A stretch of DNA of 64,000 nucleotides from Methylocystis sp. SC2 (GTDB lineage: Bacteria; Pseudomonadota; Alphaproteobacteria; Rhizobiales; Beijerinckiaceae): contig NC_018485.1 of assembly GCF_000304315.1 (NCBI RefSeq), forward strand, positions 838,501 through 902,500, given 5' to 3'. The notes under the pieces were generated by a model that saw only the letters and a program-made list of their open reading frames with translations, did not search any database and was not told where the DNA came from. A program made the position numbers and the translations under genes. Each line of letters opens with the position of its first letter. Positions within the stretch are counted from its first letter, which is position 1. Below are positions 1-8,553 of the stretch, piece by piece.

Positions 1-2
1 CC

Positions 3-500
3 GAGGCCTTCGTCGCCTTCGTGCGCGAAAATGCTCCTGGCGGCAATCTGCACGGAATCGTGCTGCTCGACTCGCCTGGCGGAAAGGTCGTCGGGTCGAT
101 GGAGCTCGGACAGGCCTTCCGCAAGCTGGGGATGGCGGTGATCGTCGCCCGTCCCGCAGCGGATCAATCTCGTACGATGGCGCTCGTATCCGGCCGCTGC
201 TATTCGGCGTGCGTCTACGCGCTGATGGGCGGCAGGAAGCGCGTGATCCCGCCGCAAAGTAGCGTCGGCATCCACCGCATGTTCAACTATTCGACGAGTT
301 TCGACATCGGCGAGGGGGGACTCGTGCGCGAGCGCAATTATGACGATGGCGGCATGCTCCAAACGCTTTCCCGCTACGCGGCGATGATGGGCGTGAGCAC
401 CGAACTCGTGAAGCTCGCCGAACAGACGTCGCCCGATAAGCTTTACATGCTGACCGGCGCCGACATCGCCCGTTGGCGGCTTGGGTCGCGCAAGCTTTAA
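3..500 (+). CDS. Periplasmic ClpP/crotonase-fold protein, 5'-truncated by window edge
   Basis: The frame is open to the left edge of the window, so the real start lies outside; the first in-frame GTG at 21 is probably internal. What remains is the C-terminal about 165 residues of a ClpP/crotonase-like fold of the COG3904 (predicted periplasmic protein) type. Recognisable elements are a strand ending in LLDSPGG, where the glycines would form the oxyanion hole, and GRCYSACVYALMGG, which holds the candidate nucleophilic serine, followed by a GIHR turn. Such proteins are secreted in relatives and their substrate is unknown. It ends 39 bp before pccB on the same strand; nothing links the two functionally. 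Catalytic activity is inferred from the motifs only. Confidence 0.65.
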   Translation, partial: EAFVAFVRENAPGGNLHGIVLLDSPGGKVVGSMELGQAFRKLGMAVIVARPAADQSRTMALVSGRCYSACVYALMGGRKRVIPPQSSVGIHRMFNYSTSFDIGEGGLVRERNYDDGGMLQTLSRYAAMMGVSTELVKLAEQTSPDKLYMLTGADIARWRLGSRKL

Positions 501-539
501 CGCGCCGGATGACAGGCATATCAGCAACCAAGGCAGCAC

Positions 540-2075
540 ATGAAACATATTCTCGACGGGCTTGAACGGCGGCGCGCGTCCGCCCGACTGGGCGGCGGCC
601 AAAAGCGGATCGAAGCGCAGCACGCCCGCGGCAAGCTCACGGCGCGCGAGCGAATCGAACTGCTGCTCGATCACGGCTCGTTCGAAGAATTCGACATGTT
701 CGTCGCTCACCGCTGCACCGATTTCGGCATGGATCAGGGCGAGAAGATCTCGGGCGACGGCGTCGTCACCGGTTGGGGAACGGTCAACGGGCGCGCCGTC
801 TTCGTCTTCGCCAAGGACTTCACCGTCTTCGGCGGCTCGCTTTCCGAGACGCACGCGCAAAAGATCACCAAGCTGCAGGATATGGCGCTGAAAAATCGCG
901 CCCCCATCATCGGCCTGTTCGACGCCGGCGGCGCGCGCATTCAGGAAGGCGTCGCGGCGCTCGGCGGCTATGGCGAAGTCTTCCAGCGCAATGTCATGGC
1001 CTCCGGCGTCATTCCGCAAATCTCGGTGATCATGGGCCCTTGCGCCGGCGGCGACGTCTACTCGCCGGCGATGACGGACTTCATCTTCATGGTGCGCGAC
1101 ACGAGCTATATGTTCGTGACGGGGCCCGATGTCGTGAAGACGGTGACGAACGAGACGGTCACGGCGGAAGAGCTCGGCGGCGCTTCGGTGCATACGACCA
1201 AAAGCTCGATCGCCGATCGCGCCTATGACAACGACGTCGAAGCGCTCCTGCAGATGCGCAGGCTGATCGATTTCCTGCCCTCCTCCAACCAGGAAGAGCC
1301 GCCGGAATGGCCCGCTTTCGACGAGGTGGACCGGCTCGACGAATCGCTCGACACGATCGTTCCGGACAATCCAAACAAGCCATACGACATCAAGGAGCTC
1401 ATCCATAAGATCGTCGACGAGGCCGACTTCTTCGAGATCCAAGATGCGCATGCGCGCAACATCGTGATCGGCTTCGGCCGCATCGAAGGGCGCACGGTCG
1501 GTTTCGTCGCCAATCAACCGCTCGTGCTCGCCGGCGTGCTCGATATCGACGCCTCCAAGAAGGCGGCGCGTTTCGTGCGTTTTTGCGATTGCTTCAACAT
1601 TCCGATCGTCACCCTTGTCGACGTGCCGGGGTTCCTGCCTGGCACGGCGCAGGAATACGGCGGCCTGATCAAGCATGGCGCGAAGCTGCTGTTCGCATAC
1701 GCCGAAGCGACGGTGCCGAAAGTGACCGTCATCACGCGAAAGGCGTTTGGCGGCGCCTATGACGTCATGGCGTCAAAACATCTTCGCGGCGACGTCAACT
1801 ACGCCTGGCCGTCGGCGCAGATCGCCGTCATGGGGGCGAAGGGCGCAGTCGAAATCATCTTCCGCGCCGACCTCGGCGATCCGGAGAAGATCGCTCAGCG
1901 CACCAAGGAGTATGAAGATCGCTTCTTGTCGCCATTCGTCGCCGCGGAGCGTGGGTATATCGACGAGGTGATTACGCCGCGTTCGACCCGCAAGCGAATC
2001 GGTCGCGCGCTCGCGCTGCTTCGTCACAAGGAATTGGAGAATCCTTGGAAGAAGCACGACAACATTCCCCTGTGA
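540..2075 (+). CDS. pccB: Acyl-CoA (propionyl-CoA) carboxylase, carboxyltransferase beta subunit
   Basis: 511 residues, the full length of PccB-type beta subunits. The protein has the two crotonase-like halves of the carboxyl transferase: an N-terminal half with the [13 protein letters not shown] turn and [17 protein letters not shown] (about residues 125-180), and a C-terminal half with [16 protein letters not shown] and the [14 protein letters not shown] segment (about 360-410). It transfers the carboxyl group from biotin to propionyl-CoA, giving methylmalonyl-CoA. The biotin carboxylase/carrier alpha subunit (pccA) is not in the window. Acetyl-CoA or methylcrotonyl-CoA specificity cannot be excluded from motifs alone, but the overall sequence is closest to propionyl-CoA carboxylases. 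The ATG at 540 begins the conserved N-terminus. Confidence 0.9.
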   Translation: MKHILDGLERRRASARLGGGQKRIEAQHARGKLTARERIELLLDHGSFEEFDMFVAHRCTDFGMDQGEKISGDGVVTGWGTVNGRAVFVFAKDFTVFGGSLSETHAQKITKLQDMALKNRAPIIGLFDAGGARIQEGVAALGGYGEVFQRNVMASGVIPQISVIMGPCAGGDVYSPAMTDFIFMVRDTSYMFVTGPDVVKTVTNETVTAEELGGASVHTTKSSIADRAYDNDVEALLQMRRLIDFLPSSNQEEPPEWPAFDEVDRLDESLDTIVPDNPNKPYDIKELIHKIVDEADFFEIQDAHARNIVIGFGRIEGRTVGFVANQPLVLAGVLDIDASKKAARFVRFCDCFNIPIVTLVDVPGFLPGTAQEYGGLIKHGAKLLFAYAEATVPKVTVITRKAFGGAYDVMASKHLRGDVNYAWPSAQIAVMGAKGAVEIIFRADLGDPEKIAQRTKEYEDRFLSPFVAAERGYIDEVITPRSTRKRIGRALALLRHKELENPWKKHDNIPL

Positions 2076-2422
2076 CGCAGCGCAATAGCGCCGGCGCCGG
2101 CGTGATGGCCTTGCGCCATTTGCGTCGGGGGCCGCCGATCAGCCTAATTCAGCGGCGCCCGACTACAAAATTCGTCAGACTGCACATTTTTGAAGTGACA
2201 GTCCGCCCATTTTGTCCTAGTGTTCGCTCGCCAGGTTGGTTGGGGTAAAAGCCTAAGCGTCGAATGCGTCGCAGGAATTAAGCCCAGCTACGGTCCAAGT
2301 CGGGGAGGACGCCGAACAGAACGCAGTTCGCCGAGGCTCGCAAGATGAGCCGGCGCGAAAGGCTATCGGAGCGACTTAAGACTTCGGAGCTTGGCGTTTC
2401 GGTTTGGTTAAGGACGGGGTGC

Positions 2423-2462
2423 CAAAGAGCGGGGAGCGGCGGGACGCCATTCCCGCTCTTTG
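2423..2462 (+). terminator. Strong hairpin, candidate intrinsic terminator
   Basis: The arms AAAGAGCGGG (2424-2433) and CCCGCTCTTT (2452-2461) are perfectly complementary and extended by a C-G pair at 2423/2462. The 18-nt interior may fold further. The following bases TGTTTCT are only moderately T-rich. It lies 350 bp after pccB and 165 bp before trxA, so it could end a readthrough transcript of pccB or an independent small RNA. Confidence 0.5.
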
Positions 2463-2490
2463 TGTTTCTATCGTCTCGCGACCGATGCGT

Positions 2491-2505
2491 TTAACGAATC
2501 GCTAA
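2491..2505. promoter_or_regulatory. CtrA-like box upstream of trxA
   Basis: TTAA at 2491-2494 and CTAA at 2502-2505 are separated by exactly seven bases, matching seven of eight bases of the alphaproteobacterial CtrA consensus TTAA-N7-TTAA. AT-rich tetramers at this spacing are uncommon in such GC-rich DNA, but a single near-match is weak evidence. Confidence 0.2.
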
Positions 2506-2626
2506 GCGTCGGAGATTGATTCCAATCGGTCAGCGCCGGATCTGCCCGAGACGTCGCCTTGACGGGCGATGACGCGCTTCCTACGTTCCGCGCACGTCTC
2601 ACAAAAAGCCCAACGGAAGGCCGGCC

Positions 2627-2947
2627 ATGTCCACGCAGAAAATAACCGACGCCACTTTCGAACAGGAAGTGCTCAAATCCGCCGAGCCGGTCGTCGTCGA
2701 TTTTTGGGCGGAATGGTGCGGTCCCTGCCGCATGATCGCCCCGGCGCTGGAGGAGATCGCCGCGGAGATGAAGGGCAAGATCAAAGTCGTCAAGCTCAAC
2801 ATCGACGAAAACCCCGCCGTGGCGAGCAAGCTCGGCATCCGATCGATTCCGACGCTCATTCTGTTCAAGGACGGCAAGGCCGCCGCGCAAAAGGTCGGCG
2901 CCGCGCCCAAGGGCGAATTGTCGCGGTGGATCACTGCTGCCGTTTGA
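2627..2947 (+). CDS. trxA: Thioredoxin
   Basis: 106 residues, the classic single-domain thioredoxin length. The active site WCGPC sits at residues 29-33 within [11 protein letters not shown], and the conserved cis-proline loop SIPTLILF follows at about 74-81. It is a cytoplasmic dithiol-disulfide reductant kept reduced by thioredoxin reductase. The ATG at 2627 begins a normal thioredoxin N-terminus. In many relatives trxA lies between addA and folC; neither is here, since the next gene is modA, 80 bp downstream. Confidence 0.96.
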   Translation: MSTQKITDATFEQEVLKSAEPVVVDFWAEWCGPCRMIAPALEEIAAEMKGKIKVVKLNIDENPAVASKLGIRSIPTLILFKDGKAAAQKVGAAPKGELSRWITAAV

Positions 2948-3027
2948 ACGATTCTTGCAATTGGATCCAGCGGCCGGCGCATCGCCACAGGCGTGCTCTC
3001 GAGCCATCGACCTCGGGAGCTGCGTAG

Positions 3028-3810
3028 ATGCGCCGATTGCATGAATTTCTCGCTTTCTGTTGCCTGATCGTTTTAACGCTCGCGCCGCTCCGCGCGGCGA
3101 CAGCCAGCGAAATCACCATCGCGGCGGCGTCCGATCTTAAATTCGCCTTGCAGGAAATCGTCTCGAACTTTCAAGCCGCCCGTAAGGGCGACAAGGTCGA
3201 TGTTATTTACGGCTCTTCCGGCAAGCTGCAGACGCAGATCCGCGAGGGCGCCCCTTTCGACATTTTCTTTTCGGCCGACATCGCCTATGCGCGCGCGCTG
3301 CGCAAGGACGGCTTCGCGGCGACCGAGCCCACGCCCTACGCGGTCGGCAGGATCGTTTTGTGGAGCGCGACGCGCGACGCGACAATAATGCGCCTGGAGG
3401 ATCTGGCCGATCCCAAGATCGGCAAGATCGCGATCGCCAATCCGGCGCATGCGCCTTACGGCAGATGCGCGGAACAAGTGCTGCGCGCCGCCGGCCTTTG
3501 GGACAAGGTGAAGGACAAGCTTGTTTTCGGCGAGAACATCTCTCAGGCGACGCAATACGCCGAGACCGGCGCCGCCGATGTCGCGTTGACCGCTCTTTCG
3601 ATCGTATTGAGCAAGCAGGTCGCGGACAGAGGCGGCTATTCTCTGATCCCTGAGACGCTGCATTCACGACTCGAACAAGCCTATGTCGTGACCCGCCAGG
3701 GCGCCGACAAACCTTTGGCGAAGGCCTTTCTCGACTATCTCAAAACCGGACAGTCGCAGACGATCATGATAAGGTTTGGCTTCGCGCCCCCTGGCCAGGC
3801 CGCGCGGTAG
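3028..3810 (+). CDS. modA: Molybdate ABC transporter substrate-binding protein
   Basis: 260 residues with a cleavable signal peptide (about residues 1-26, ending near RAATAS) followed by the mature start EITIAAASDLKFAL. The family features are a serine in AASDL and another in the YGSSGKLQTQI loop, which contact the oxyanion, and the later GENISQATQY and GAADVALTAL segments. ModA captures molybdate or tungstate in the periplasm and delivers it to ModB/ModC. The start at 3028 is preceded by a GGGAG ribosome binding site. modB and modC follow on the same strand, making a standard modABC operon; a modE regulator is not present in the window. Confidence 0.95.
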   Translation: MRRLHEFLAFCCLIVLTLAPLRAATASEITIAAASDLKFALQEIVSNFQAARKGDKVDVIYGSSGKLQTQIREGAPFDIFFSADIAYARALRKDGFAATEPTPYAVGRIVLWSATRDATIMRLEDLADPKIGKIAIANPAHAPYGRCAEQVLRAAGLWDKVKDKLVFGENISQATQYAETGAADVALTALSIVLSKQVADRGGYSLIPETLHSRLEQAYVVTRQGADKPLAKAFLDYLKTGQSQTIMIRFGFAPPGQAAR

Positions 3811-3915
3811 GCCGTTTTCGCCCGTGCGCGTATCCGCTTAAATGTGGAACGGGCGGACGCTGACCGCCTTCCGCCTGTCGTACCCTTACCGCCGCCGCTC
3901 GTCGGCAGGTCTCGC

Positions 3916-4590
3916 ATGCCGACATCCGAAGATTTCGCCGCGATCTGGCTGACGCTCAAGCTTGCGACGATCGTCACCTTTCTGCTGCTCCTGATCGGCG
4001 CGCCACTGGCGTGGTGGCTGGCGCGAACGCGGTCGTGGCTCAAGGGGCCGTTAGGAGCCGTCGTGGCGCTGCCGCTGGTTCTGCCGCCGACGGTGCTGGG
4101 CTTCTATCTGCTGCTGACCATGGGCCCGCACGGACTGTTGGGCAGGCTCACCGCGTTCCTCGGCGTCGCGCCCTTGCCGTTCACCTTCGCCGGACTCGTC
4201 GTGGCGTCGCTCTTCTATTCGCTGCCCTTCGTCGTGCAGCCGATTCAGAACGCCTTCGAGGCGATGGGCGATCGTCCGCTGGAGGCCGCCGCCACCTTGC
4301 GCGCGAGCCCCATGGACGCTTTCTTCACGGTGGCGCTGCCGCTCGCGAGGCCCGGTCTCGTCACCGCGGCTATCCTCGGCTTTGCGCATACGGTCGGTGA
4401 ATTCGGCGTCGTTCTGATGATCGGCGGCGCCATTCCCGACAGGACGCGGGTGGTGTCGGTCCTGATCTACGACCAGGTCGAATCGATGAACTACGAACGC
4501 GCGCATTGGCTCGCCGGGGGCATGCTGCTGTTCAGTTTCTGCGTTCTCCTCGCGCTCTATGGTCGCCGACGGAACGGCCGCTATGGCTGA
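3916..4590 (+). CDS. modB: Molybdate ABC transporter permease
   Basis: 224 residues from the ATG at 3916, which begins [17 protein letters not shown] as in ModB proteins; an in-frame ATG at 3844 would add a proline-rich leader without membrane character and is less likely. About five hydrophobic helices are visible. The EAA loop for contact with ModC is seen in the segment [20 protein letters not shown], followed by LARPGL. The protein forms the inner-membrane channel for molybdate. The stop overlaps the chosen start of modC by 8 bp, indicating translational coupling. Confidence 0.93.
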   Translation: MPTSEDFAAIWLTLKLATIVTFLLLLIGAPLAWWLARTRSWLKGPLGAVVALPLVLPPTVLGFYLLLTMGPHGLLGRLTAFLGVAPLPFTFAGLVVASLFYSLPFVVQPIQNAFEAMGDRPLEAAATLRASPMDAFFTVALPLARPGLVTAAILGFAHTVGEFGVVLMIGGAIPDRTRVVSVLIYDQVESMNYERAHWLAGGMLLFSFCVLLALYGRRRNGRYG

Positions 4591-5677
4591 CGGCGCCATC
4601 GCCGCGCGTTTTCGCCTCGCCTATCGCGGCTTCGCGCTCGACGTTGACCTGGAGCTGCCGGGACGCGGCGTCACGGCGCTTTTTGGCCCTTCCGGCTCGG
4701 GCAAGACCACCGCCCTGCGCTGCATGGCGGGGCTGGCGCGCGCGCCCGACGGGCTTCTCAAGATCGGCGGCGACGTCTGGCAAGACGAGGCGCGCGGCGT
4801 CTTCGTGCCGACGCATCGCCGCGCGCTCGGCATGGTGTTCCAGGACGCGAGTCTGTTTTCCCACCTCACCGTCAAGGGAAACCTCGATTATGGAATGACC
4901 CGCGCGCGGGTCGCGGCGGCTGCGGCGAGCCGCGGGGCGCTCTGCGAAATGCTCGACATCGCCGCTCTCGCGGAACGCTGGCCGGAAACGCTTTCGGGCG
5001 GCGAGCGGCAGCGAGTGGCGATCGCCCGCGCCCTGCTGACGCGTCCGCAACTGCTGCTGATGGACGAGCCGCTGGCCTCGCTCGACGTTGCGCGCCGTCT
5101 CGACGTATTGCCCTACCTCGAACGGCTGCGCGACGAACTCGATATTCCGATCATCTACGTCAGCCATGCGCCGGAAGAAGTCACGCGCATCGCAGACGAG
5201 GCCATCGTGCTCGATCGCGGTCGGGTCGTCGCGCGCGGCGCCCCGCTCGACGTGCTGCCGGGCGCGAGTCGTCTTGTCGAGGGCGGCCGATTCGGATTGG
5301 TCAACGCGCTCAAAGCGCGCGTCGTCGCCGTCGACGAAGCATATGGCGTCACGCGGCTCGCCCATCCGGCGGGCGAGATATTGATCGCTGCGCGTCTAAC
5401 GACGCAGCGCGAGGCGCGCGTCGTCATGCGCGCGACCGACGTTGCGCTTGCGATGTCCGAACCCCGCGACACCAGCGTGCGGACGATTTTGCGCGGACGC
5501 ATCGAGAAGATCGATGCGACCGAGAGCGCCCTCGCCTTCGTCACGCTCACGCTCGTCGGCGGCGACCGTCTCGTCTCGGCGATCACGCGCCTCGCGCTCG
5601 ACGAGCTGCGGCTGACCGTCGGCGCAGACGTCTTCGCCCTGGTGAAGTCCGTCGCTCTCGACGAACGCGGTCTATAG
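4583..5677 (+). CDS. modC: Molybdate ABC transporter ATP-binding protein
   Basis: ATPase subunit energising molybdate import. The N-terminal ABC domain has Walker [11 protein letters not shown], the signature [14 protein letters not shown] and Walker [13 protein letters not shown]; the C-terminal about 140 residues form the molybdopterin-binding (Mop/TOBE) domain typical of ModC. I chose the ATG at 4583, giving 364 residues starting [10 protein letters not shown]; an in-frame ATG at 4559 deeper inside modB would add eight residues. The last 6 bp overlap the stop of the convergent DUF4010 gene, so the two transcripts meet tail to tail with no terminator between them. Confidence 0.94.
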   Translation: MADGAIAARFRLAYRGFALDVDLELPGRGVTALFGPSGSGKTTALRCMAGLARAPDGLLKIGGDVWQDEARGVFVPTHRRALGMVFQDASLFSHLTVKGNLDYGMTRARVAAAAASRGALCEMLDIAALAERWPETLSGGERQRVAIARALLTRPQLLLMDEPLASLDVARRLDVLPYLERLRDELDIPIIYVSHAPEEVTRIADEAIVLDRGRVVARGAPLDVLPGASRLVEGGRFGLVNALKARVVAVDEAYGVTRLAHPAGEILIAARLTTQREARVVMRATDVALAMSEPRDTSVRTILRGRIEKIDATESALAFVTLTLVGGDRLVSAITRLALDELRLTVGADVFALVKSVALDERGL

Positions 5678-6958
5678 GCCAGCGCCTTCCGCCAGCCACA
5701 ACGCCGCGAGCGCGCCGGCGACGGCGAGAGCGGAAGCCGCGGCGAGTCTTTGGCCCATCGCGGCGCCGCCGATAACCCAGCCCATAACGACTTTCGACGC
5801 CGTGTTCGACAGCAGCGCCAGCAGCACCGCCCCCGCCGCCGCCCTTATGCCGATCTCGGTCGCGCCGAGCCGCGCCATGGTCAGTCCGATCGCGTCAACG
5901 TCGACGATGCCGGAAATGGCCGCGAGCGCATAGGCGCCGCCGCTTCCGGCGAAATGCGTCGCGAGCCGTGAGAGGATCATCACGCTCGCAAGGAGCGCGC
6001 CGAATTTGAGCACCGCCATCAGATCCAGCGGATTGCCGACAGAAAAGCCGCTCGATTCCGTGGGCCGCTCGCTTCGTCGCAGGAGAAAGACACCGGCGAG
6101 CGCGAAGAGCACGCCGGCCGCAACGACCGGCGGCGCCAAGCGCCACGCGAGCGTCGGATTGATGACCGCGATGACGGCGATGATTCGCGGCGCCATCATC
6201 GCATTGGCGAAGATGGCGCCCGCCGCCGAAGCGCCAATCTGCGCGGGATGTTCCCGCGCCAGCCGGGACATCGCCGCCGTCGCGGCCGTCGACGACGCCA
6301 GCCCTCCCGCCATCCCGGCGACGGCGACGCCGCGCCGGTAGCCGACAGCCTTGACGGCGATGTAGCCGACAAAGGAAATCACGCCAATCAAAACGGTCAT
6401 CAGCCACAATTCAAAAGGGTTCACCGCTTGCCACGGATCGATGGCGCGATTGGGCAGAACCGGCAGCAAGATGAAGCTCATCGCCAGCAGCGCCAGCCCG
6501 GAGCGCAGCTCGTCCCAGGTGATGCGCTTGACGAGGCCGTGCAGAAACGCCTTGAGCGCCAGGATTGCGGTCGTGGCGACCGCCGCCGCGGCCGCCGCCT
6601 GCATGTCGCCGATCACGGCGAAGGCGCCGAGCGAAAAGGCGAGCGACGCGGCTATGGCGGTTGTCGCGCCGAAAGTCTCATCATGCACGTTTTCGCGGTA
6701 GCGATAGACCCCGACCAAAGCGCCGACGAAGCCGAAAGCGATCGCCAAAGCGACCATGCCGGAAGCGCCAAAAGGCTGAACGATCGCGCCCCACACGCCG
6801 CCGAGCAGTCCGGCGAGCCCAAGCGTGCGCAGGCCGGCGGCGCGCTCGCCTTCCGACTCGTCGCGTGACGTCCAGCCTCGTTCCAGGCCAATGAGCAGCC
6901 CGATCGCCAGCGCGATCGACAGTCTCTGGATCAGCTCGATGGCGCTTAATTCGTACAT
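5672..6958 (-). CDS. MgtC/SapB-DUF4010 family integral membrane protein
   Basis: 428 residues from the ATG at 6958 (MYELSAIELIQRLSIALAIG); the frame is open further upstream but that part overlaps the YjbR gene and is not conserved in character. The N-terminal third is the MgtC/SapB domain with the GLLIGLERGW motif; the rest is the DUF4010 domain. The protein is almost entirely hydrophobic helices (about ten). Transport or magnesium-related roles have been proposed for MgtC-like proteins, but for the DUF4010 branch the function is unknown. It overlaps the upstream YjbR-like gene by 13 bp and is probably co-transcribed with it. Confidence 0.8.
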   Translation of the reverse strand: MYELSAIELIQRLSIALAIGLLIGLERGWTSRDESEGERAAGLRTLGLAGLLGGVWGAIVQPFGASGMVALAIAFGFVGALVGVYRYRENVHDETFGATTAIAASLAFSLGAFAVIGDMQAAAAAAVATTAILALKAFLHGLVKRITWDELRSGLALLAMSFILLPVLPNRAIDPWQAVNPFELWLMTVLIGVISFVGYIAVKAVGYRRGVAVAGMAGGLASSTAATAAMSRLAREHPAQIGASAAGAIFANAMMAPRIIAVIAVINPTLAWRLAPPVVAAGVLFALAGVFLLRRSERPTESSGFSVGNPLDLMAVLKFGALLASVMILSRLATHFAGSGGAYALAAISGIVDVDAIGLTMARLGATEIGIRAAAGAVLLALLSNTASKVVMGWVIGGAAMGQRLAAASALAVAGALAALWLAEGAGL

Positions 6959-7287
6959 TTGTTTTTCTTCGCCGTCTTTTTCTTTGAGGCGTGACGCCAA
7001 GCCGTTTCCAGCGCGTCGCGCAGCTCCGAGACGTCGATCGCCTCGAGCAGAATCGTCGTCCATCCCTGCCGCCCCCAGGCGTTGGGGACTGGCGCAAACG
7101 CCTGCGGCGCCATCATGGATTTGAACGCCTGCTCTTCGGGCGCAAGTTTCACATTGGCCGTCAGTCCGTCGGCGGCGAGAGTCGCGTAAATCCGCACGAC
7201 TTTGAAAGCAGTTCTGTCGAAATGCGGCGCTTCGCGCGTTCCCTCGAGAGACATTGCGATGCGCCGGAAATCACGGCTGGTGGCCAC
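6946..7287 (-). CDS. MmcQ/YjbR family protein
   Basis: 113 residues, GTG start at 7287. The family pattern is visible: an N-terminal helix with the phrase SLEGTREAPHFDRTAFKV, the central strand NVKLAPEEQ, and the final WTTILLEAIDVSELRDALETAWRHA. The tail is a lysine-rich run (KKKTAKKNK), suggesting nucleic-acid contact; the fold (CyaY-like) is often labelled DNA-binding, although the role is unproven. The 3' end overlaps the start of the MgtC/DUF4010 gene by 13 bp. Confidence 0.8.
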   Translation of the reverse strand: MATSRDFRRIAMSLEGTREAPHFDRTAFKVVRIYATLAADGLTANVKLAPEEQAFKSMMAPQAFAPVPNAWGRQGWTTILLEAIDVSELRDALETAWRHASKKKTAKKNKCTN

Positions 7288-7389
7288 GACTACTCCATCA
7301 AGACCTGACGCTGCGCGCGCCGCTCAAGAACATATGGCGCGCGGCGGCCAGCGCGTGCGCCTGACTGAGAATAGCAATAGAAGGCTTGT

Positions 7390-8553
7390 ATGAACTTACC
7401 CCTGCCCCCCTCCCGTCGCTCCCTAATCGCGCCCTTCATGGCGATGGACGTGCTGCGCGACGCGAAAGCCTTGGAGCGCGCCGGCCGCAGCATCATCCAT
7501 TTGGAGCTTGGCGAGCCCGGGGTCGCCGCGCCGCGCCACGTGCGCGAGGCCGCCACGGAGTCTTTGCGCCACGGCTCGATCGGCTATGGCGAAGCGCTCG
7601 GCGACGCGCCGCTGCGCGCCCGCATCGCGCGCCACTATGGCGAGCGCTACGGCGTCGACGTCTCGCCCGACCGCGTCATCGTCACGACGGGATCGTCCGG
7701 CGGATTTCTGCTCGCCTTTCTCGCCGCGTTCGATCCGGGAGCGAGGATCGCCGTCACTGCGCCCGGCTATCCGGCCTATGCGAACATCCTTTCGGCGCTC
7801 GGCTTGGAGCCGGTCCTGCTCGACGTCGGCCAAGAGACGCGCTTTGCGCCCACCGCGGCGATGCTCGAAGCGGCCCATCGCGACAGGAAGCTACACGGCG
7901 CGCTCTTCATGAGCCCGGCCAATCCGACCGGCGCGATGATCGCGCGCGAGGAACTGGCGCGGATCTGCGCCTTCTGCGAGGAGGCCGGAATCGCCTTCGT
8001 CTCGGACGAGATTTATCACGGACTCGAATATGAGATGCGGGCGGAGACCGCGCTGCGCTTCTCGCAACGCGCCCTCGTCATCAATTCCTTCTCGAAATAT
8101 TACGCGATGACCGGATGGCGGCTCGGCTGGCTCGTCGCGCCGCCCGAATTGATGCGCCCGCTCGAACGCCTGCAGCAGTCGCTGGCGATCTGCGCCCCGA
8201 CCTTGTCGCAGCGGGCGGCCCTCGCCGCTTTCGACGCGGGCGATGAACTGGAGGCGAACCGCGCCGCCTATGCGCGAAACCGGGCGCTTCTGCTCGACCA
8301 TCTTCCCAGACTGGGATTGGACGATTTCGCGCCGCCCGACGGCGCCTTTTACATCTATGCCGACATCTCGCGCTTCACCGACGATTCGATCGGGTTCTGT
8401 CGGCGGATGTTGCACGAAGCCGGCGTCGCGACGACGCCCGGCCTCGATTTCGATCCGCGCCGCGGCGCAAAAACGCTGCGGCTCTCTTACGCCGGACCGG
8501 AGACGGACGTGCGCGAGGGCGTCGCCCGCCTGGAAGCCTGGCTGCGGCCCTAA
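7390..8553 (+). CDS. PLP-dependent class I/II aminotransferase
   Basis: 387 residues, fold-type I aminotransferase of the aspartate aminotransferase superfamily. Visible motifs are the cofactor-phosphate loop TGSSGGFLLAF, the substrate loop NPTGAMI, the aspartate in VSDEIYHGLEY that pairs with the pyridine nitrogen, and the Schiff-base lysine in NSFSKYYAMTGWRLGW. The substrate amino acid cannot be read from sequence. The ATG at 7390 follows an AGAAGG-like site. Its last 4 bp overlap the end of rne on the opposite strand (8550-8553). Confidence 0.88.
   Translation: MNLPLPPSRRSLIAPFMAMDVLRDAKALERAGRSIIHLELGEPGVAAPRHVREAATESLRHGSIGYGEALGDAPLRARIARHYGERYGVDVSPDRVIVTTGSSGGFLLAFLAAFDPGARIAVTAPGYPAYANILSALGLEPVLLDVGQETRFAPTAAMLEAAHRDRKLHGALFMSPANPTGAMIAREELARICAFCEEAGIAFVSDEIYHGLEYEMRAETALRFSQRALVINSFSKYYAMTGWRLGWLVAPPELMRPLERLQQSLAICAPTLSQRAALAAFDAGDELEANRAAYARNRALLLDHLPRLGLDDFAPPDGAFYIYADISRFTDDSIGFCRRMLHEAGVATTPGLDFDPRRGAKTLRLSYAGPETDVREGVARLEAWLRP

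Larger units (their letters stand above)
2076..2626. other. 551-bp gap without a convincing protein gene; possible small RNA locus
   Basis: No frame here has a start with a ribosome binding site and plausible composition. The plus strand around 2230-2470 ends in a long perfect hairpin (annotated separately), which would suit the 3' end of a non-coding transcript. The stretch immediately before the hairpin does not match tmRNA, RNase P RNA or SRP RNA signatures that I can recognise. A TTAA-N7-CTAA motif at 2491-2505 lies upstream of trxA. Confidence 0.4.

Noticed and set aside
2345..2494. 49-codon frame in the pccB-trxA gap
   Set aside because: It runs straight through the terminator-like hairpin, lacks a ribosome binding site and has no recognisable character.
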